From Metasolibacillus sp. (lineage in GTDB: Bacteria > Bacillota > Bacilli > Bacillales_A > Planococcaceae): a stretch of 38,501 nucleotides of DNA. The translations under genes were made by a program, and so were the position numbers. The notes below the pieces were generated by a model that was not told where the DNA came from, did no database searches, and was given only the letters and a program-made list of their open reading frames with translations. The stretch lies in contig NZ_JAMBIZ010000036.1 of NCBI RefSeq assembly GCF_025291715.1, forward strand, positions 1-38,501. The letters run 5' to 3'. Of the stretch, positions 8,261-16,065 are shown in pieces (position 1 is the stretch's first letter; the number at the start of each line of letters is the position of its first letter).

Positions 8261-8289
8261 GGCTCCCCCTCATAAATTGAGAGGAAGCC
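8261..8289 (-). terminator. Intra-operon hairpin between NEAT-SLH gene and isdE
   Basis: On the minus strand GGCTTCCTCTC pairs with GAGGGGGAGCC (11 bp with three G-T pairs, 7-nt loop). The following sequence is only moderately T-rich, so it is more likely an attenuator or mRNA-stabilising hairpin than a complete stop. Confidence 0.55.
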
Positions 8290-8308
8290 AGCTCTTTACA
8301 GGATTCTC

Positions 8309-10066
8309 TTAAGATTCTAACACATAAAGTGTATTTAAAATAACTTTTGCCATTTGGCTGCGTGTTAAAGTATTTGTTGGGTTGAATTTACCTTCATTAC
8401 CAGTCATAATGCCTAATGCATTTAACTCAGCGATTGCTGTTGCCACTTCTTTATTTGATGTTTTCACATCGCTAAATGGCACTTTTGCGCCAGTTGCTTT
8501 ATAGCCTGCGCCCTCTAATACACGGTAAATAATAACCGCTGCTTGTTGACGTGTAATTTCTTGTGTTGGTGCAAATGTTGTAGCAGATGTGCCGTTCATA
8601 ATGCCAGAAGCGCTTAGTGCAGTTACTGCTTTTTGTGTTTCTGCATCAAAGCTCGTTACATCTTTAAATGGATTTTTCGCTGTTGTGTCTAGCCCTAAAT
8701 AACGGTTTAGCATTAAAGCAAATTGAGAACGTTTTACTTTGCCGTTTGGATTAAATTTATCTGCTTCTTTGAAAAGTCCAATAGAGTACAATGTTACGAT
8801 ATTACCATAGTCGCCTAATTTTGTAATATCTTTAAATGGATTCTGTTTACCGCCAAATTGCAATTGCACAGGGTAAGTAGAATCATATTTTACAGGACCA
8901 GCATCTACTGATACATCAACTGTTGCTGTGTAAACTGCATCTAAGTTTGTTGTTTCAATTGTGTAGATTTTTGTTGTGTTTTCGCCTGCTTCCACCGTTT
9001 TTTCATTGGCGATTGTTGCACCTTTAATATCAAATTTGTTTAAGTATTGACCTTGTACAAATGTTAAATCAACAAGGAAGCTTTCTTCTGTTTCCGTTAC
9101 AGTAACAGTCGGTTTTACGTAAGTTGCCATCACAGAAATTTCATTTGTTTTATCTTTGTAAATGTATAATGGGTACTCTTCTGCCGCTGGCTGTTCAACC
9201 TCTGCTACTTCTGGCAAAGTAAGGTCTGCTGTATTGATAGCAAAGCCAAATGGATACCATTTATCCATATTCGCTGTTGGTACAACAACATGAATTTCTG
9301 CTGCTGCTAAATCGCTAATTGAGTTGATTGAGAAATTGTAAACCTTTTTGCCTTCTGCAGATACTAATGTCGCCTCTGCACCCGCTACTTTTAAGCCTGC
9401 AATCATTGGTGCACTTTTTTCAGTGATTGTTAATTGTACTGAATACTTACCATCTTTAACAATCAACTTTGCATCTTTTTCAAGATGGCTTGAAATGGAT
9501 GTATAGCCACCTTTATTTGTTTTTGGATCATATGCATCAAATGTAATTGCATATTCGCCATCTTTTACTTGCTTAAATGTTTTACCTGGTACAAATTCTA
9601 CTTTTTCTTCTGGTGCTGCTTCAGGTGATTTAATTGTTGTTGGGTCTAATGTGATTTCAAATGATGTTGGAATCTCTTTATCTCCAACTTTCACTGCGCC
9701 TTCACCTTTGACAGTGCCACCTGGACGTTCTACAGGAATGTAGATTACCTTTTGTCCATTTACTTCTTGAATAACGCTCACGCCATTCACTTCTACTTTT
9801 GTTAGCATATTCATAACAGTAGGCTCAGCTGATAATTGAATCGCATATTTACCGCCTTCAATAATTAATGTAGCTGGCCCTTTTACGTATTTCGCCAATT
9901 GCTGTGTCGTATCTGTAATTGTAAAATCAATTGTGTATTTACCATCTGGCATAGAGCGTGATGGAGTTGTTTCAGCTGCTGAAGCTGCTACTGCTGGTAC
10001 GATAGCAGATGTTGCTAATACTGAAGCTAAAGCGATTTTTGACGTACGAGATTGAAATTTTGACAT
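8309..10066 (-). CDS. Surface NEAT-domain protein with three SLH anchoring repeats
   Basis: Exported protein that should capture or relay heme and attach non-covalently to the cell wall polymer through SLH repeats. The 585-aa protein has a signal peptide (to about residue 31), NEAT-like domains near 35-145, 160-290 and 300-407, and SLH repeats near 409-457, 466-520 and 528-580. Only the third NEAT domain has the heme-ligating YxxxY (Tyr394, Tyr398 in KYDSTYPV). The first two lack the first Tyr. GGGGGA lies 8 nt before ATG 10066, and the isdC stop is 20 bp upstream, so the two are co-transcribed. The layout recalls B. anthracis BslK and B. cereus IlsA type proteins. Confidence 0.92.
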   Translation of the reverse strand: MSKFQSRTSKIALASVLATSAIVPAVAASAAETTPSRSMPDGKYTIDFTITDTTQQLAKYVKGPATLIIEGGKYAIQLSAEPTVMNMLTKVEVNGVSVIQEVNGQKVIYIPVERPGGTVKGEGAVKVGDKEIPTSFEITLDPTTIKSPEAAPEEKVEFVPGKTFKQVKDGEYAITFDAYDPKTNKGGYTSISSHLEKDAKLIVKDGKYSVQLTITEKSAPMIAGLKVAGAEATLVSAEGKKVYNFSINSISDLAAAEIHVVVPTANMDKWYPFGFAINTADLTLPEVAEVEQPAAEEYPLYIYKDKTNEISVMATYVKPTVTVTETEESFLVDLTFVQGQYLNKFDIKGATIANEKTVEAGENTTKIYTIETTNLDAVYTATVDVSVDAGPVKYDSTYPVQLQFGGKQNPFKDITKLGDYGNIVTLYSIGLFKEADKFNPNGKVKRSQFALMLNRYLGLDTTAKNPFKDVTSFDAETQKAVTALSASGIMNGTSATTFAPTQEITRQQAAVIIYRVLEGAGYKATGAKVPFSDVKTSNKEVATAIAELNALGIMTGNEGKFNPTNTLTRSQMAKVILNTLYVLES

Positions 10067-10086
10067 GTCATATTTCCCCCAATAGA

Positions 10087-10740
10087 TTAGTTTGTTGGTC
10101 TTACTTTATAAAATACAAGCACTGAAGCAATAAGCATAAAGATGAAAACGTATGGTAGTGAATCACTCGTTTGTGGGTTCTCTACTTGTTCATTCGCACC
10201 TACCACTTCATCAGCCTTATTTCCGCTAACAACAGCATTTGAAGAATTTGGTGTCTTACTCACATTGTTATTTGATGAGTTGGCATTCGTTTGTGTATTT
10301 TTTTCTGTTGTTGCTTGTGGAATGCTAGATGCATCAAATATAAAATCAACACTATAACTATGATGATAATTAATATCATCAATATCGATTTTCATTGCTA
10401 CTGTTACAGGTTTTGATAAATCTGCTATAGAAAATTGCACAACACGCGTATCAGCACCTGCATTTTGATTAATAACAGATGCCCCACCTGGCGGGTTAAA
10501 CTCCGTTACCCATGCACTATTTTTAATTGTTAACTGCACAGTTGCTTTGCCATTTTTCATCGTTACTTTGGCAGGCTTTAAAAAATAGTCATTCGCCATA
10601 GAAGCTGAAATACTACTTGGCTTATTTACCTGATATGGAATATTGTAAGTTCCATCAGCTAATTGTGCATGAGAATAGTTAGGTGTAACGATAAATACTC
10701 CTAATATAAGCACAAAAAGACTTAGAAAAAGCTTTTTCAC
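10087..10740 (-). CDS. isdC: Cell-wall NEAT protein, IsdC-like, with NPQTS sortase B signal
   Basis: Peptidoglycan-anchored heme relay protein. From GTG 10740 (217 aa; AGGAGG 8 nt upstream) it has a signal peptide (1-25), a NEAT domain (about 28-137) with the heme-lip segment SISASMANDYF and the YxxxY pair Tyr125/Tyr129 in NYHHSYSVDF, an Asn/Ser/Thr-rich linker, then NPQTS (188-192), a hydrophobic span and the tail YKVRPTN. The sorting signal fits class B sortase, encoded at the other end of the cluster. It is the first gene after the Fur-type promoter. Confidence 0.92.
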   Translation of the reverse strand: MKKLFLSLFVLILGVFIVTPNYSHAQLADGTYNIPYQVNKPSSISASMANDYFLKPAKVTMKNGKATVQLTIKNSAWVTEFNPPGGASVINQNAGADTRVVQFSIADLSKPVTVAMKIDIDDINYHHSYSVDFIFDASSIPQATTEKNTQTNANSSNNNVSKTPNSSNAVVSGNKADEVVGANEQVENPQTSDSLPYVFIFMLIASVLVFYKVRPTN

Positions 10741-10790
10741 AGCTCTAGTCCTCCTATAGATAATTATTTCCTCCACAATTATGACACAAA

Positions 10791-10825
10791 TGAGGATTAT
10801 TCTCAATTAGATTTTACAATGTCAA
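10791..10825 (-). promoter_or_regulatory. Fur-type iron-regulated promoter of the isd locus
   Basis: Minus-strand TTGACA (10820-10825), 18-bp spacer, AATAAT (10796-10801). The 7-1-7 inverted repeat TGAGAATAATCCTCA (10791-10805) overlaps the -10 box and matches the Fur box layout TGAtAATnATTaTCA at most key positions. Iron-replete repression is the expected outcome. Confidence 0.75.
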
Positions 10826-10885
10826 CGAATTGTCATAATATATTTTACCTTAATTGTAGCTTTTTAAGACATAAATAGATAAAAA

Positions 10886-10923
10886 GACTATTTAGAAATG
10901 ACCTGTGTCACCTCTAAATAGCC
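10886..10923 (-). terminator. Terminator of the nuclease gene
   Basis: On the minus strand GGCTATTTAGA pairs with TCTAAATAGTC and is followed by TTTTT. Confidence 0.8.
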
Positions 10924-10927
10924 TTTA

Positions 10928-11572
10928 CTACTTTACTGCATCCTCATGAAATTGCTTACCGTCAAAATAGCCTTCATATGCCCAAATATTCAGCTTTTCT
11001 TCTTTTGCCGCTGCTTCAATTTCTTTCAATTCTGCTTCTAGCGTGTTATTTGGCTTATTTATATAACGCATTACTGCAAGTCCATTTTTCAATAAAGATT
11101 CTTGCAGTAAAACATCGTCTACATAAATGTATGCAAGAAGTCGATCATACTTATCAGTTTCTGGTCCAACATCAAATAGAAGCTCAATTTTTGCAGCATT
11201 TTTCAATAAATTTTCGGTGAATGCTTTTGCATCTTCTGCATAAGGCATTGGCTGTCCTTTATCATAGTTCATTTCAGGTGTATCCACCATTAATAAGCGA
11301 ACTTTATGCTTTTCGCCATCCATTTCTATGCTAAATGTATCGCCATCGTTAATCGATAAAAATTTTACTTGCTGTAGCTCATTTTCTGTCACTTCCTGCG
11401 CATATTGTGCGGAAATAACAGTAGATTGTAAAGAATTTTCCTCTTGCTGTGTTTGTGGCGTATTGCTGTCTTCTACTTTTTCTTTAGGGTCTGGACTAAA
11501 AATTAAATATAGCGCAACCGCTATAATAATTGTTCCACTTGTAATAAGGGTTTTAATATCTGATGGTTTCAT
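10928..11572 (-). CDS. Membrane-anchored thermonuclease (SNase family)
   Basis: Extracytoplasmic Ca2+-dependent nuclease. The 214-aa protein has an N-terminal hydrophobic anchor (residues 8-26), an acidic/Gln-rich linker and an SNase domain from about 66. Active-site residues of staphylococcal nuclease are conserved: Asp76/Asp78 (DGDTF), Arg92, Asp97, Glu100 and Arg144 in DKYDRLLAYIY. AGAGAGGA precedes ATG 11572. It is monocistronic with its own terminator, similar in kind to B. subtilis YncB. Role in DNA scavenging is inferred. Confidence 0.92.
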   Translation of the reverse strand: MKPSDIKTLITSGTIIIAVALYLIFSPDPKEKVEDSNTPQTQQEENSLQSTVISAQYAQEVTENELQQVKFLSINDGDTFSIEMDGEKHKVRLLMVDTPEMNYDKGQPMPYAEDAKAFTENLLKNAAKIELLFDVGPETDKYDRLLAYIYVDDVLLQESLLKNGLAVMRYINKPNNTLEAELKEIEAAAKEEKLNIWAYEGYFDGKQFHEDAVK

Positions 11573-11635
11573 GATAGTATCCTCTCTTTAATAAGCATTG
11601 CTACTATTTTATCAAAATTTCAATACAATAAAAAT

Positions 11636-11666
11636 AGAGACTCCTATTTGGCTTTTAGGAGTCTCT
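11636..11666 (-). terminator. Terminator of the PgpA-like gene
   Basis: AGAGACTCCTA / TAGGAGTCTCT, an 11-bp stem, followed on the minus strand by a T-rich tract. Confidence 0.85.
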
Positions 11667-11682
11667 GTTTAAAATTAATCAA

Positions 11683-12264
11683 TTAAATTTCCGTCTTATC
11701 TTTCTGTTGTGGACCTAATACTTTTGGAGGGATCGCTGCAAATGTTTCTCCCTCTTCCTCTAAGTCGCGCATGCGATGTGCAATGCGGGATGCCGCACTT
11801 GCTGCAACGCTCGCCACTAAATCATCTAAAAACGTATTGACTGTTTTTCCTGCCTTTGTATCAAGCTTATTAATTATGCCGATTTTCTTTTTATCTAAGT
11901 GACCGAATGTTGTCACAGCGATACTTCCATAAGTAAACACTGAGCCAAGCGCGATTGTTTCATCAACGCCAAATAAGCCTTCATCTGAATCAACAATTGA
12001 TTGTAGTGGCTCTGATAGCATTTTCTTTTCTGCTAATTCATCTAGTTCCACGCCGACTAGTATTGCATGCTGTACTTCACGTTTATGTAGCACTCGCTCA
12101 ACAGATTTCACGCAATGCTCCATTAATAAGCCTTCATTATAAGGGTTTTGCATTTCATAAACGATTTCCGCAATATCCTCCACCGTTACCCCTCTACGTT
12201 CTAAAGCAGCGAGAGTGGCTGCTGTTACTTGATCAGAATGAACACGAACTGCTCGATTATGCAT
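11683..12264 (-). CDS. PgpA/YutG-family phosphatidylglycerophosphatase A-like protein
   Basis: Resembles B. subtilis YutG, a soluble member of the phosphatidylglycerophosphatase A family. The 193-aa protein contains the family features NPYNEGLLMEHC, ALGSVFTYGSIAVTTFG and the C-terminal KTVNTFLDDLVASVAASAASRIAHR helix region (positions roughly 138-164). Unlike Gram-negative PgpA it has little hydrophobic sequence. AGAGGTG lies 7 nt before ATG 12264. It is divergent from yjcH. Enzymatic function is family-based and not certain. Confidence 0.75.
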   Translation of the reverse strand: MHNRAVRVHSDQVTAATLAALERRGVTVEDIAEIVYEMQNPYNEGLLMEHCVKSVERVLHKREVQHAILVGVELDELAEKKMLSEPLQSIVDSDEGLFGVDETIALGSVFTYGSIAVTTFGHLDKKKIGIINKLDTKAGKTVNTFLDDLVASVAASAASRIAHRMRDLEEEGETFAAIPPKVLGPQQKDKTEI

Positions 12265-12305
12265 AATTTACACCTCTATTAATGTTTTTTTCTTCCTACA
12301 TCATA

Positions 12306-12335
12306 TTACACCTTTCGAAACGATTATGATACAAT
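12306..12335 (+). promoter_or_regulatory. Promoter of yjcH (extended -10)
   Basis: TGATACAAT (12327-12335) is an extended -10 element; a weak -35, TTACAC, sits at 12306-12311. Confidence 0.5.
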
Positions 12336-12360
12336 TTCGTTACATCTAACTTGAGAAGGA

Positions 12361-13089
12361 ATGAGTGTTTTGGATAAAGGAACTGTAAATGATTTGAAAT
12401 TTTATAGCGAAGCACTGCAAGAGGAGCTTCAGCTACTTGTTTATATTCCAGCAAATTATTCACCTCTTTATAAATATAATTTGCTGATTGCAACAGATGG
12501 TAAGGACTATTTCCAACTAGGCGGTATTACACGTCTTGCTGATGAATTAATCGACAACTATGAAATGGAAAATACAATTATTGTAGGTGTGCCATACAAA
12601 AATGTGGAAGATCGCCGAAAAAAGTATATCCCTTCTGGTGCACAACATGAAGCCTTTTTGCGCTTTTTAGCACATGAGCTTGTACCTTATTTGGACGAAA
12701 ATTATGCAACATTTCAGCTTGGTCAAACACGTGGCATGATTGGTGATTCAATGGCTGCAACTGCCGCTTTAATGGCTGCTTTAAAATACCCAAATGTTTT
12801 TGGCAAAGCTATTTTACAGTCACCTTATGTGGATGGGCTCGTACTTGAAGCTGTCGCAAATGCTGCAAATAATAGCACTATATCAATTTACCATATTATT
12901 GGTAGAGAAGAGACGGAAGTCGTTACAACAAATAAAGAAATAAAAGATTTCCTTACACCGAACCGGGCGCTTCATCAATTATTCATTGAAAAAAGCTTCA
13001 ATACGTTTTACGAGGAATTTGATGGTAACCATACTTGGAAGTATTGGAAACCTGATTTAAGACGAGCACTTATAGAAAATTTCGGATAA
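12361..13089 (+). CDS. yjcH: YjcH-like alpha/beta-hydrolase (putative esterase)
   Basis: Putative esterase of the Fes/esterase D fold class. In the 242-aa reading the nucleophile is Ser130 in GDSMAA, with the likely catalytic His224 in DGNHTWKYW. GAGAAGGA ends one base before ATG 12361, too close for efficient use, so the in-frame TTG at 12370 may be the real start. It precedes yjcG and yjcF in the order known from B. subtilis, which supports the name. Substrate unknown. Confidence 0.8.
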   Translation: MSVLDKGTVNDLKFYSEALQEELQLLVYIPANYSPLYKYNLLIATDGKDYFQLGGITRLADELIDNYEMENTIIVGVPYKNVEDRRKKYIPSGAQHEAFLRFLAHELVPYLDENYATFQLGQTRGMIGDSMAATAALMAALKYPNVFGKAILQSPYVDGLVLEAVANAANNSTISIYHIIGREETEVVTTNKEIKDFLTPNRALHQLFIEKSFNTFYEEFDGNHTWKYWKPDLRRALIENFG

Positions 13090-13124
13090 AAACGGCGTAA
13101 TAAATGTAGTAAGGCATGAAATTC

Positions 13125-13133
13125 TGTTATACT
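13125..13133 (+). promoter_or_regulatory. Extended -10 promoter of yjcG-yjcF
   Basis: TGTTATACT is an extended -10 box about 43 bp before the yjcG start; no convincing -35 is present. Confidence 0.5.
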
Positions 13134-13175
13134 TATATGGATAATAAAATTTAATTGTTTCGGGAGGTTTTGAAC

Positions 13176-13688
13176 TTGAAGTATGGTATTGTTGCTTTTC
13201 CTTCTAAAAATTTACAAGATTTAGCGAATAACTATCGTAAACGTTATGACCCACATTATGCACAAATCGCACCACATATTACATTAAAGGATGCGTTTGA
13301 AGCAGATGAAAGTGCGGTACAAAACATCATTGCACAATTAACAGAAACAGCTGCTAATTTTGCGCCGCTAAATATTCATGCATCACGTATTAGCTCGTTT
13401 TACCCTACGACGAATGCAATTTATTTCCGCATTGAGCCTACGGAGCAACTTGCTAATATTCAAAAAGCGATTCAAGACAGCATTGCTTTTGGTGAGCAAA
13501 AACACGTATTTGTACCACATATTACAATTGCTCAAAAGCTAACAGCTTCTGAGCATGACGATATTTTAGGTCAATTGCGTATGGAAGGCATTGATGTGCA
13601 GGAAGAAATTCAGCAAATCCATTTAGTCAAAGAACAAGACGGAAAATGGGAAGTTGTCGAATCATTTAGACTTAATGGAGCTGAATAA
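13176..13688 (+). CDS. yjcG: YjcG-like 2H phosphoesterase (LigT/2'-5' RNA ligase family)
   Basis: Member of the 2H phosphoesterase superfamily, acting on cyclic phosphodiester or RNA ends in relatives; the cellular substrate here is unknown. TTG 13176 is chosen because GGGAGG (13162-13167) is 8 nt upstream and gives 170 aa starting (M)KYGIVAFPSK, close to the B. subtilis length. The two HxT motifs are HIT at 34-36 and HIT at 115-117. The yjcF start follows two bases after the stop, so the pair is translated together. Confidence 0.88.
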   Translation: MKYGIVAFPSKNLQDLANNYRKRYDPHYAQIAPHITLKDAFEADESAVQNIIAQLTETAANFAPLNIHASRISSFYPTTNAIYFRIEPTEQLANIQKAIQDSIAFGEQKHVFVPHITIAQKLTASEHDDILGQLRMEGIDVQEEIQQIHLVKEQDGKWEVVESFRLNGAE

Positions 13689-13690
13689 AA

Positions 13691-14119
13691 ATGTTTCAAG
13701 TACACTCTGCTTTAACAAAAGAACAATTACAGCGTGCGTTTGATATCCGCACAAAAGTATTTGTAGAAGAACAAGGCGTGCCAGTCCATCTTGAACTAGA
13801 CGAATTCGATCAAACAGCAGATCATTTTATCGTGATGGATGGTGAACAAACAATCGCTGCTGCACGTTTAAGAGAATATGAACCACTCGTTGGTAAAGTT
13901 GAACGCGTTTGCGTATTAAATGAATATCGCGGACAACGACTCGGTTTTTTACTAATGGAGCATATTGAACAGGTAGCTAAAGAAAAGGGCTGGAAAAAAC
14001 TAAAGCTCAACGCGCAAAGCTATGCAGTTCCATTTTATGAAAAACTACACTATACAGTAACATCTCCAGAGTTTTTAGATGCAGGTATCCCACATCGTGC
14101 AATGGAGAAATCAATCTAA
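13691..14119 (+). CDS. yjcF: GNAT-family N-acetyltransferase, YjcF-like
   Basis: Acetyl-CoA-dependent acyltransferase of unknown substrate. The 142-aa protein carries the family core: DIRTKVFVEEQGVP near the N-terminus, VCVLNEYRGQRLGFLLMEHIE (acetyl-CoA loop, about 76-96) and LNAQSYAVPFYEKLHY. It starts 2 nt after yjcG, using a GGAG inside the yjcG end. It is the last gene of the unit, followed by a strong terminator. Confidence 0.88.
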   Translation: MFQVHSALTKEQLQRAFDIRTKVFVEEQGVPVHLELDEFDQTADHFIVMDGEQTIAAARLREYEPLVGKVERVCVLNEYRGQRLGFLLMEHIEQVAKEKGWKKLKLNAQSYAVPFYEKLHYTVTSPEFLDAGIPHRAMEKSI

Positions 14120-14123
14120 AATC

Positions 14124-14154
14124 AAAAGCGGCTTGGAAATTCCAAGCCGCTTTT
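14124..14154 (+). terminator. Terminator after yjcF
   Basis: AAAAGCGGCTTGG pairs with CCAAGCCGCTTTT around a 5-nt loop. Confidence 0.88.
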
Positions 14155-14208
14155 GTGCGTTTATTCTACGCTTTTTGGGATTTATTCTACGTTCCTACTA
14201 ATTTAAAA

Positions 14209-14234
14209 AGCTATCTGAAAAATTTCAGATAGCT
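14209..14234 (-). terminator. Terminator after spoVIF
   Basis: AGCTATCTGAAA / TTTCAGATAGCT, 12-bp stem, with TTTTT following on the minus strand. Confidence 0.85.
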
Positions 14235-14243
14235 CTTTGCTGA

Positions 14244-14492
14244 TTAACGCATCATTCGTTCAATTTTGCTTAAATCAAGTGACTTGCCATCTTTTAAAAT
14301 TGATTGTACAATTTGTTCTTCTAACTGTGGAGAGACTTTACGTTTTGCTACTTTACTCACCTTTTGCACAATTTTTCGTACTTGTTTTTCATTGGAGAAA
14401 TCTGCATATTGTATAGCGCGAGCTAGTGCGAATACTTCATCCATTTCCACACCGGTTTTCCGTTCAAACTGTTTAAAAAAACCTTTATCCAT
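14244..14492 (-). CDS. spoVIF: Stage VI sporulation protein F-like
   Basis: Small protein needed for late coat assembly in B. subtilis. The 82-aa sequence (KTGVEMDEVFALA, VRKIVQKVSKVA, a basic stretch and a C-terminal helix) matches SpoVIF in size and pattern. Its ribosome binding site AAGGAGGG overlaps the stop codon of yjcZ upstream, so the two form an operon as in B. subtilis. No membrane segment. Confidence rests on pattern and context. Confidence 0.8.
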   Translation of the reverse strand: MDKGFFKQFERKTGVEMDEVFALARAIQYADFSNEKQVRKIVQKVSKVAKRKVSPQLEEQIVQSILKDGKSLDLSKIERMMR

Positions 14493-14504
14493 TGCTCGCC
14501 CTCC

Positions 14505-14633
14505 TTAGCAGAATGCCGTACCAACAATAATTAGTAAAATGAATAGTACAACGATTAATACAAATGTTGAGCCGTAGCCACTACCCCCACCACCACAGTA
14601 ATCTGGTTGTACATTACCGCATTGATTCCACAT
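14505..14633 (-). CDS. yjcZ: YjcZ-family small sporulation membrane protein
   Basis: A 42-aa protein: an N-terminal part with two Cys (WNQCGNVQPDYC), a Gly-rich hinge GGGGSGYG, then the hallmark hydrophobic helix FVLIVVLFILLIIVGTAFC. This is the YjcZ/YrzN-type sporulation protein pattern, and its position before spoVIF agrees. AGGAGGGG lies just upstream of ATG 14633. That ribosome binding site is perfectly complementary over 10 bp to TACCCCTCCT on the same strand 45 nt upstream, so readthrough mRNA from spoVAE could mask it. Confidence 0.88.
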   Translation of the reverse strand: MWNQCGNVQPDYCGGGGSGYGSTFVLIVVLFILLIIVGTAFC

Positions 14634-14636
14634 GAG

Positions 14637-14691
14637 TACCCCTCCTTTCTACAGTGTAGTTTATGCTAAGCCAACTGTCATAGGAGGGGTA
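14637..14691 (-). promoter_or_regulatory. Shine-Dalgarno-masking inverted repeat before yjcZ, with sigma-K-like -10
   Basis: Minus-strand TACCCCTCCT (14682-14691) pairs perfectly with AGGAGGGGTA (14637-14646), which holds the yjcZ ribosome binding site. In the loop CATAAACTA (14657-14665) fits the sigma-K -10 pattern CATAnnnTA, but no clear AC -35 is seen. A transcript starting in the loop would leave the site free. Confidence 0.5.
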
Positions 14692-14697
14692 AATGCC

Positions 14698-15060
14698 CTA
14701 ATTCACTTTTCCTTTTGAATGAAAAATCAATGCTGCGATAAAGCCGAAAATAATGGCGGCGCTAATACCCGAACTTGTTACCTCGAACATCCCTGTCACG
14801 ACTCCAACTAAGCCATGTTTTTCAGCCTCTGCTAACGCACCATGTGTTAACGAATTCCCGAATGAAGTAATGGGAATCGTTGCACCTGCACCTGCAAAAT
14901 CAATCAACGGCTCGTATAAGCCGAAGCCATCTAAAATTGCGCCTGCTACGACTAATATTGATAGTGTATGCGCTGGTGTCAGCTTAGCAACATCCATTAG
15001 CAGCTGACCAATTGCACAAATAATACCTCCAACTACAAAAGCTAAAATAAAAGTATACAT
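14698..15060 (-). CDS. spoVAE: SpoVAE (SpoVAEb-type) spore membrane protein
   Basis: Component of the inner spore membrane channel that moves dipicolinic acid-Ca2+ during sporulation and germination. The 120-aa protein has three to four hydrophobic helices and the conserved [21 protein letters not shown] region (about 56-76), related in sequence to SpoVAC. It follows spoVAD by 9 bp. Downstream it runs towards yjcZ without an obvious terminator. Confidence 0.92.
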   Translation of the reverse strand: MYTFILAFVVGGIICAIGQLLMDVAKLTPAHTLSILVVAGAILDGFGLYEPLIDFAGAGATIPITSFGNSLTHGALAEAEKHGLVGVVTGMFEVTSSGISAAIIFGFIAALIFHSKGKVN

Positions 15061-15069
15061 CGCTCTCCC

Positions 15070-16065
15070 TCAGTTCATCGCAATTTCAATCGCATGGGCG
15101 GTACATGGAATCGTATCTCCTTGCTGGTAAGACAATGGAGATAATAACGCACCTGTTGCGACAAGCAAAACACGTTTAAAGCGTCCTGTCATGAATTGAC
15201 TTAACACATAGCTATAATAAACCGTTGCGGAACAGCCTGCTCCACTCGCTCCAGCCTGAAACGACTCATCTTCCCCATAAAACTCAGCACCAGCATCCCG
15301 AATTAACTGAAGTTCATCATTTTTAATACCATCTTCAGCCAACATCGCCTTTACAAGTTTCAATCCAATTTTCCCTAAATCACCTGTCATCACCATATCG
15401 TAATCGCTTAATTTTTGATGTCGTTGCTGCAAATGCTTTTTAATCGTATCGTATGCAGCAGGAGCCATTGCCCCACCCATATGAAATGGATCTGTCTCTT
15501 GATAATCTGTTACTTTACCAACGGTCGCTGCGACTAAGTACGGATACTCTGGCTGATGTGGACCAACTAAAGTATAGCCAGCTCCTGTTACTGTCCACTG
15601 TGCAGTGGCAGGCTTCTGTGCGCCATAATCGACCGGATAACGAAATTGACGTTCCGTCGCATTATGCTGGCTCGAAGCACCTGCAATCGCTAGCTTTGAC
15701 GCACCTAGTTCCGTTAATAAACCTGCAATAATGACTGATGAAACAGATGTTGCACATGCTGAAAACATACCGATAAAGGAAACGGCTAACTCCCGTGCCG
15801 CAAAATTTGTTGGGGTCATTTGGTTAATTAAATCACCGCTTAAAAAATAATCGATATCCAAATTTTTTATTTTAGCCTTGTCCATCACAAACTGACAAGT
15901 ATTTGTGATAAGGCGCTTTTGTCCTTGCTCATTTGTTTTTTCTTGAAAACGTTCATCATCTGCTACTAAATCAAAATAAGAGCGGAAAACACTGCGAGCT
16001 TCTAATGGACCAACAACCGCAGCACCCGCTAACAGCGCTGGCTTCGTTTGGAACAAAATTACCAT
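15070..16065 (-). CDS. spoVAD: Stage V sporulation protein AD
   Basis: Cytosolic-side DPA-binding subunit of the SpoVA complex, with a thiolase-like fold. The 331-aa protein is of normal length, containing the family segments SQHNATERQFRYPVDYG and AAYDTIKKHL, and the C-terminal GALLSPLSYQQGDTIPCTAHA. Its ATG lies inside the end of spoVAC (ATGGTAA overlap), so the genes are translationally coupled. Confidence 0.95.
   Translation of the reverse strand: MVILFQTKPALLAGAAVVGPLEARSVFRSYFDLVADDERFQEKTNEQGQKRLITNTCQFVMDKAKIKNLDIDYFLSGDLINQMTPTNFAARELAVSFIGMFSACATSVSSVIIAGLLTELGASKLAIAGASSQHNATERQFRYPVDYGAQKPATAQWTVTGAGYTLVGPHQPEYPYLVAATVGKVTDYQETDPFHMGGAMAPAAYDTIKKHLQQRHQKLSDYDMVMTGDLGKIGLKLVKAMLAEDGIKNDELQLIRDAGAEFYGEDESFQAGASGAGCSATVYYSYVLSQFMTGRFKRVLLVATGALLSPLSYQQGDTIPCTAHAIEIAMN

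Noticed and set aside
14155-14200. Direct repeat TTTATTCTACG (two copies) after yjcF
   Set aside because: Two short copies in AT-rich intergenic DNA between terminators; no flanking structure suggests a function.
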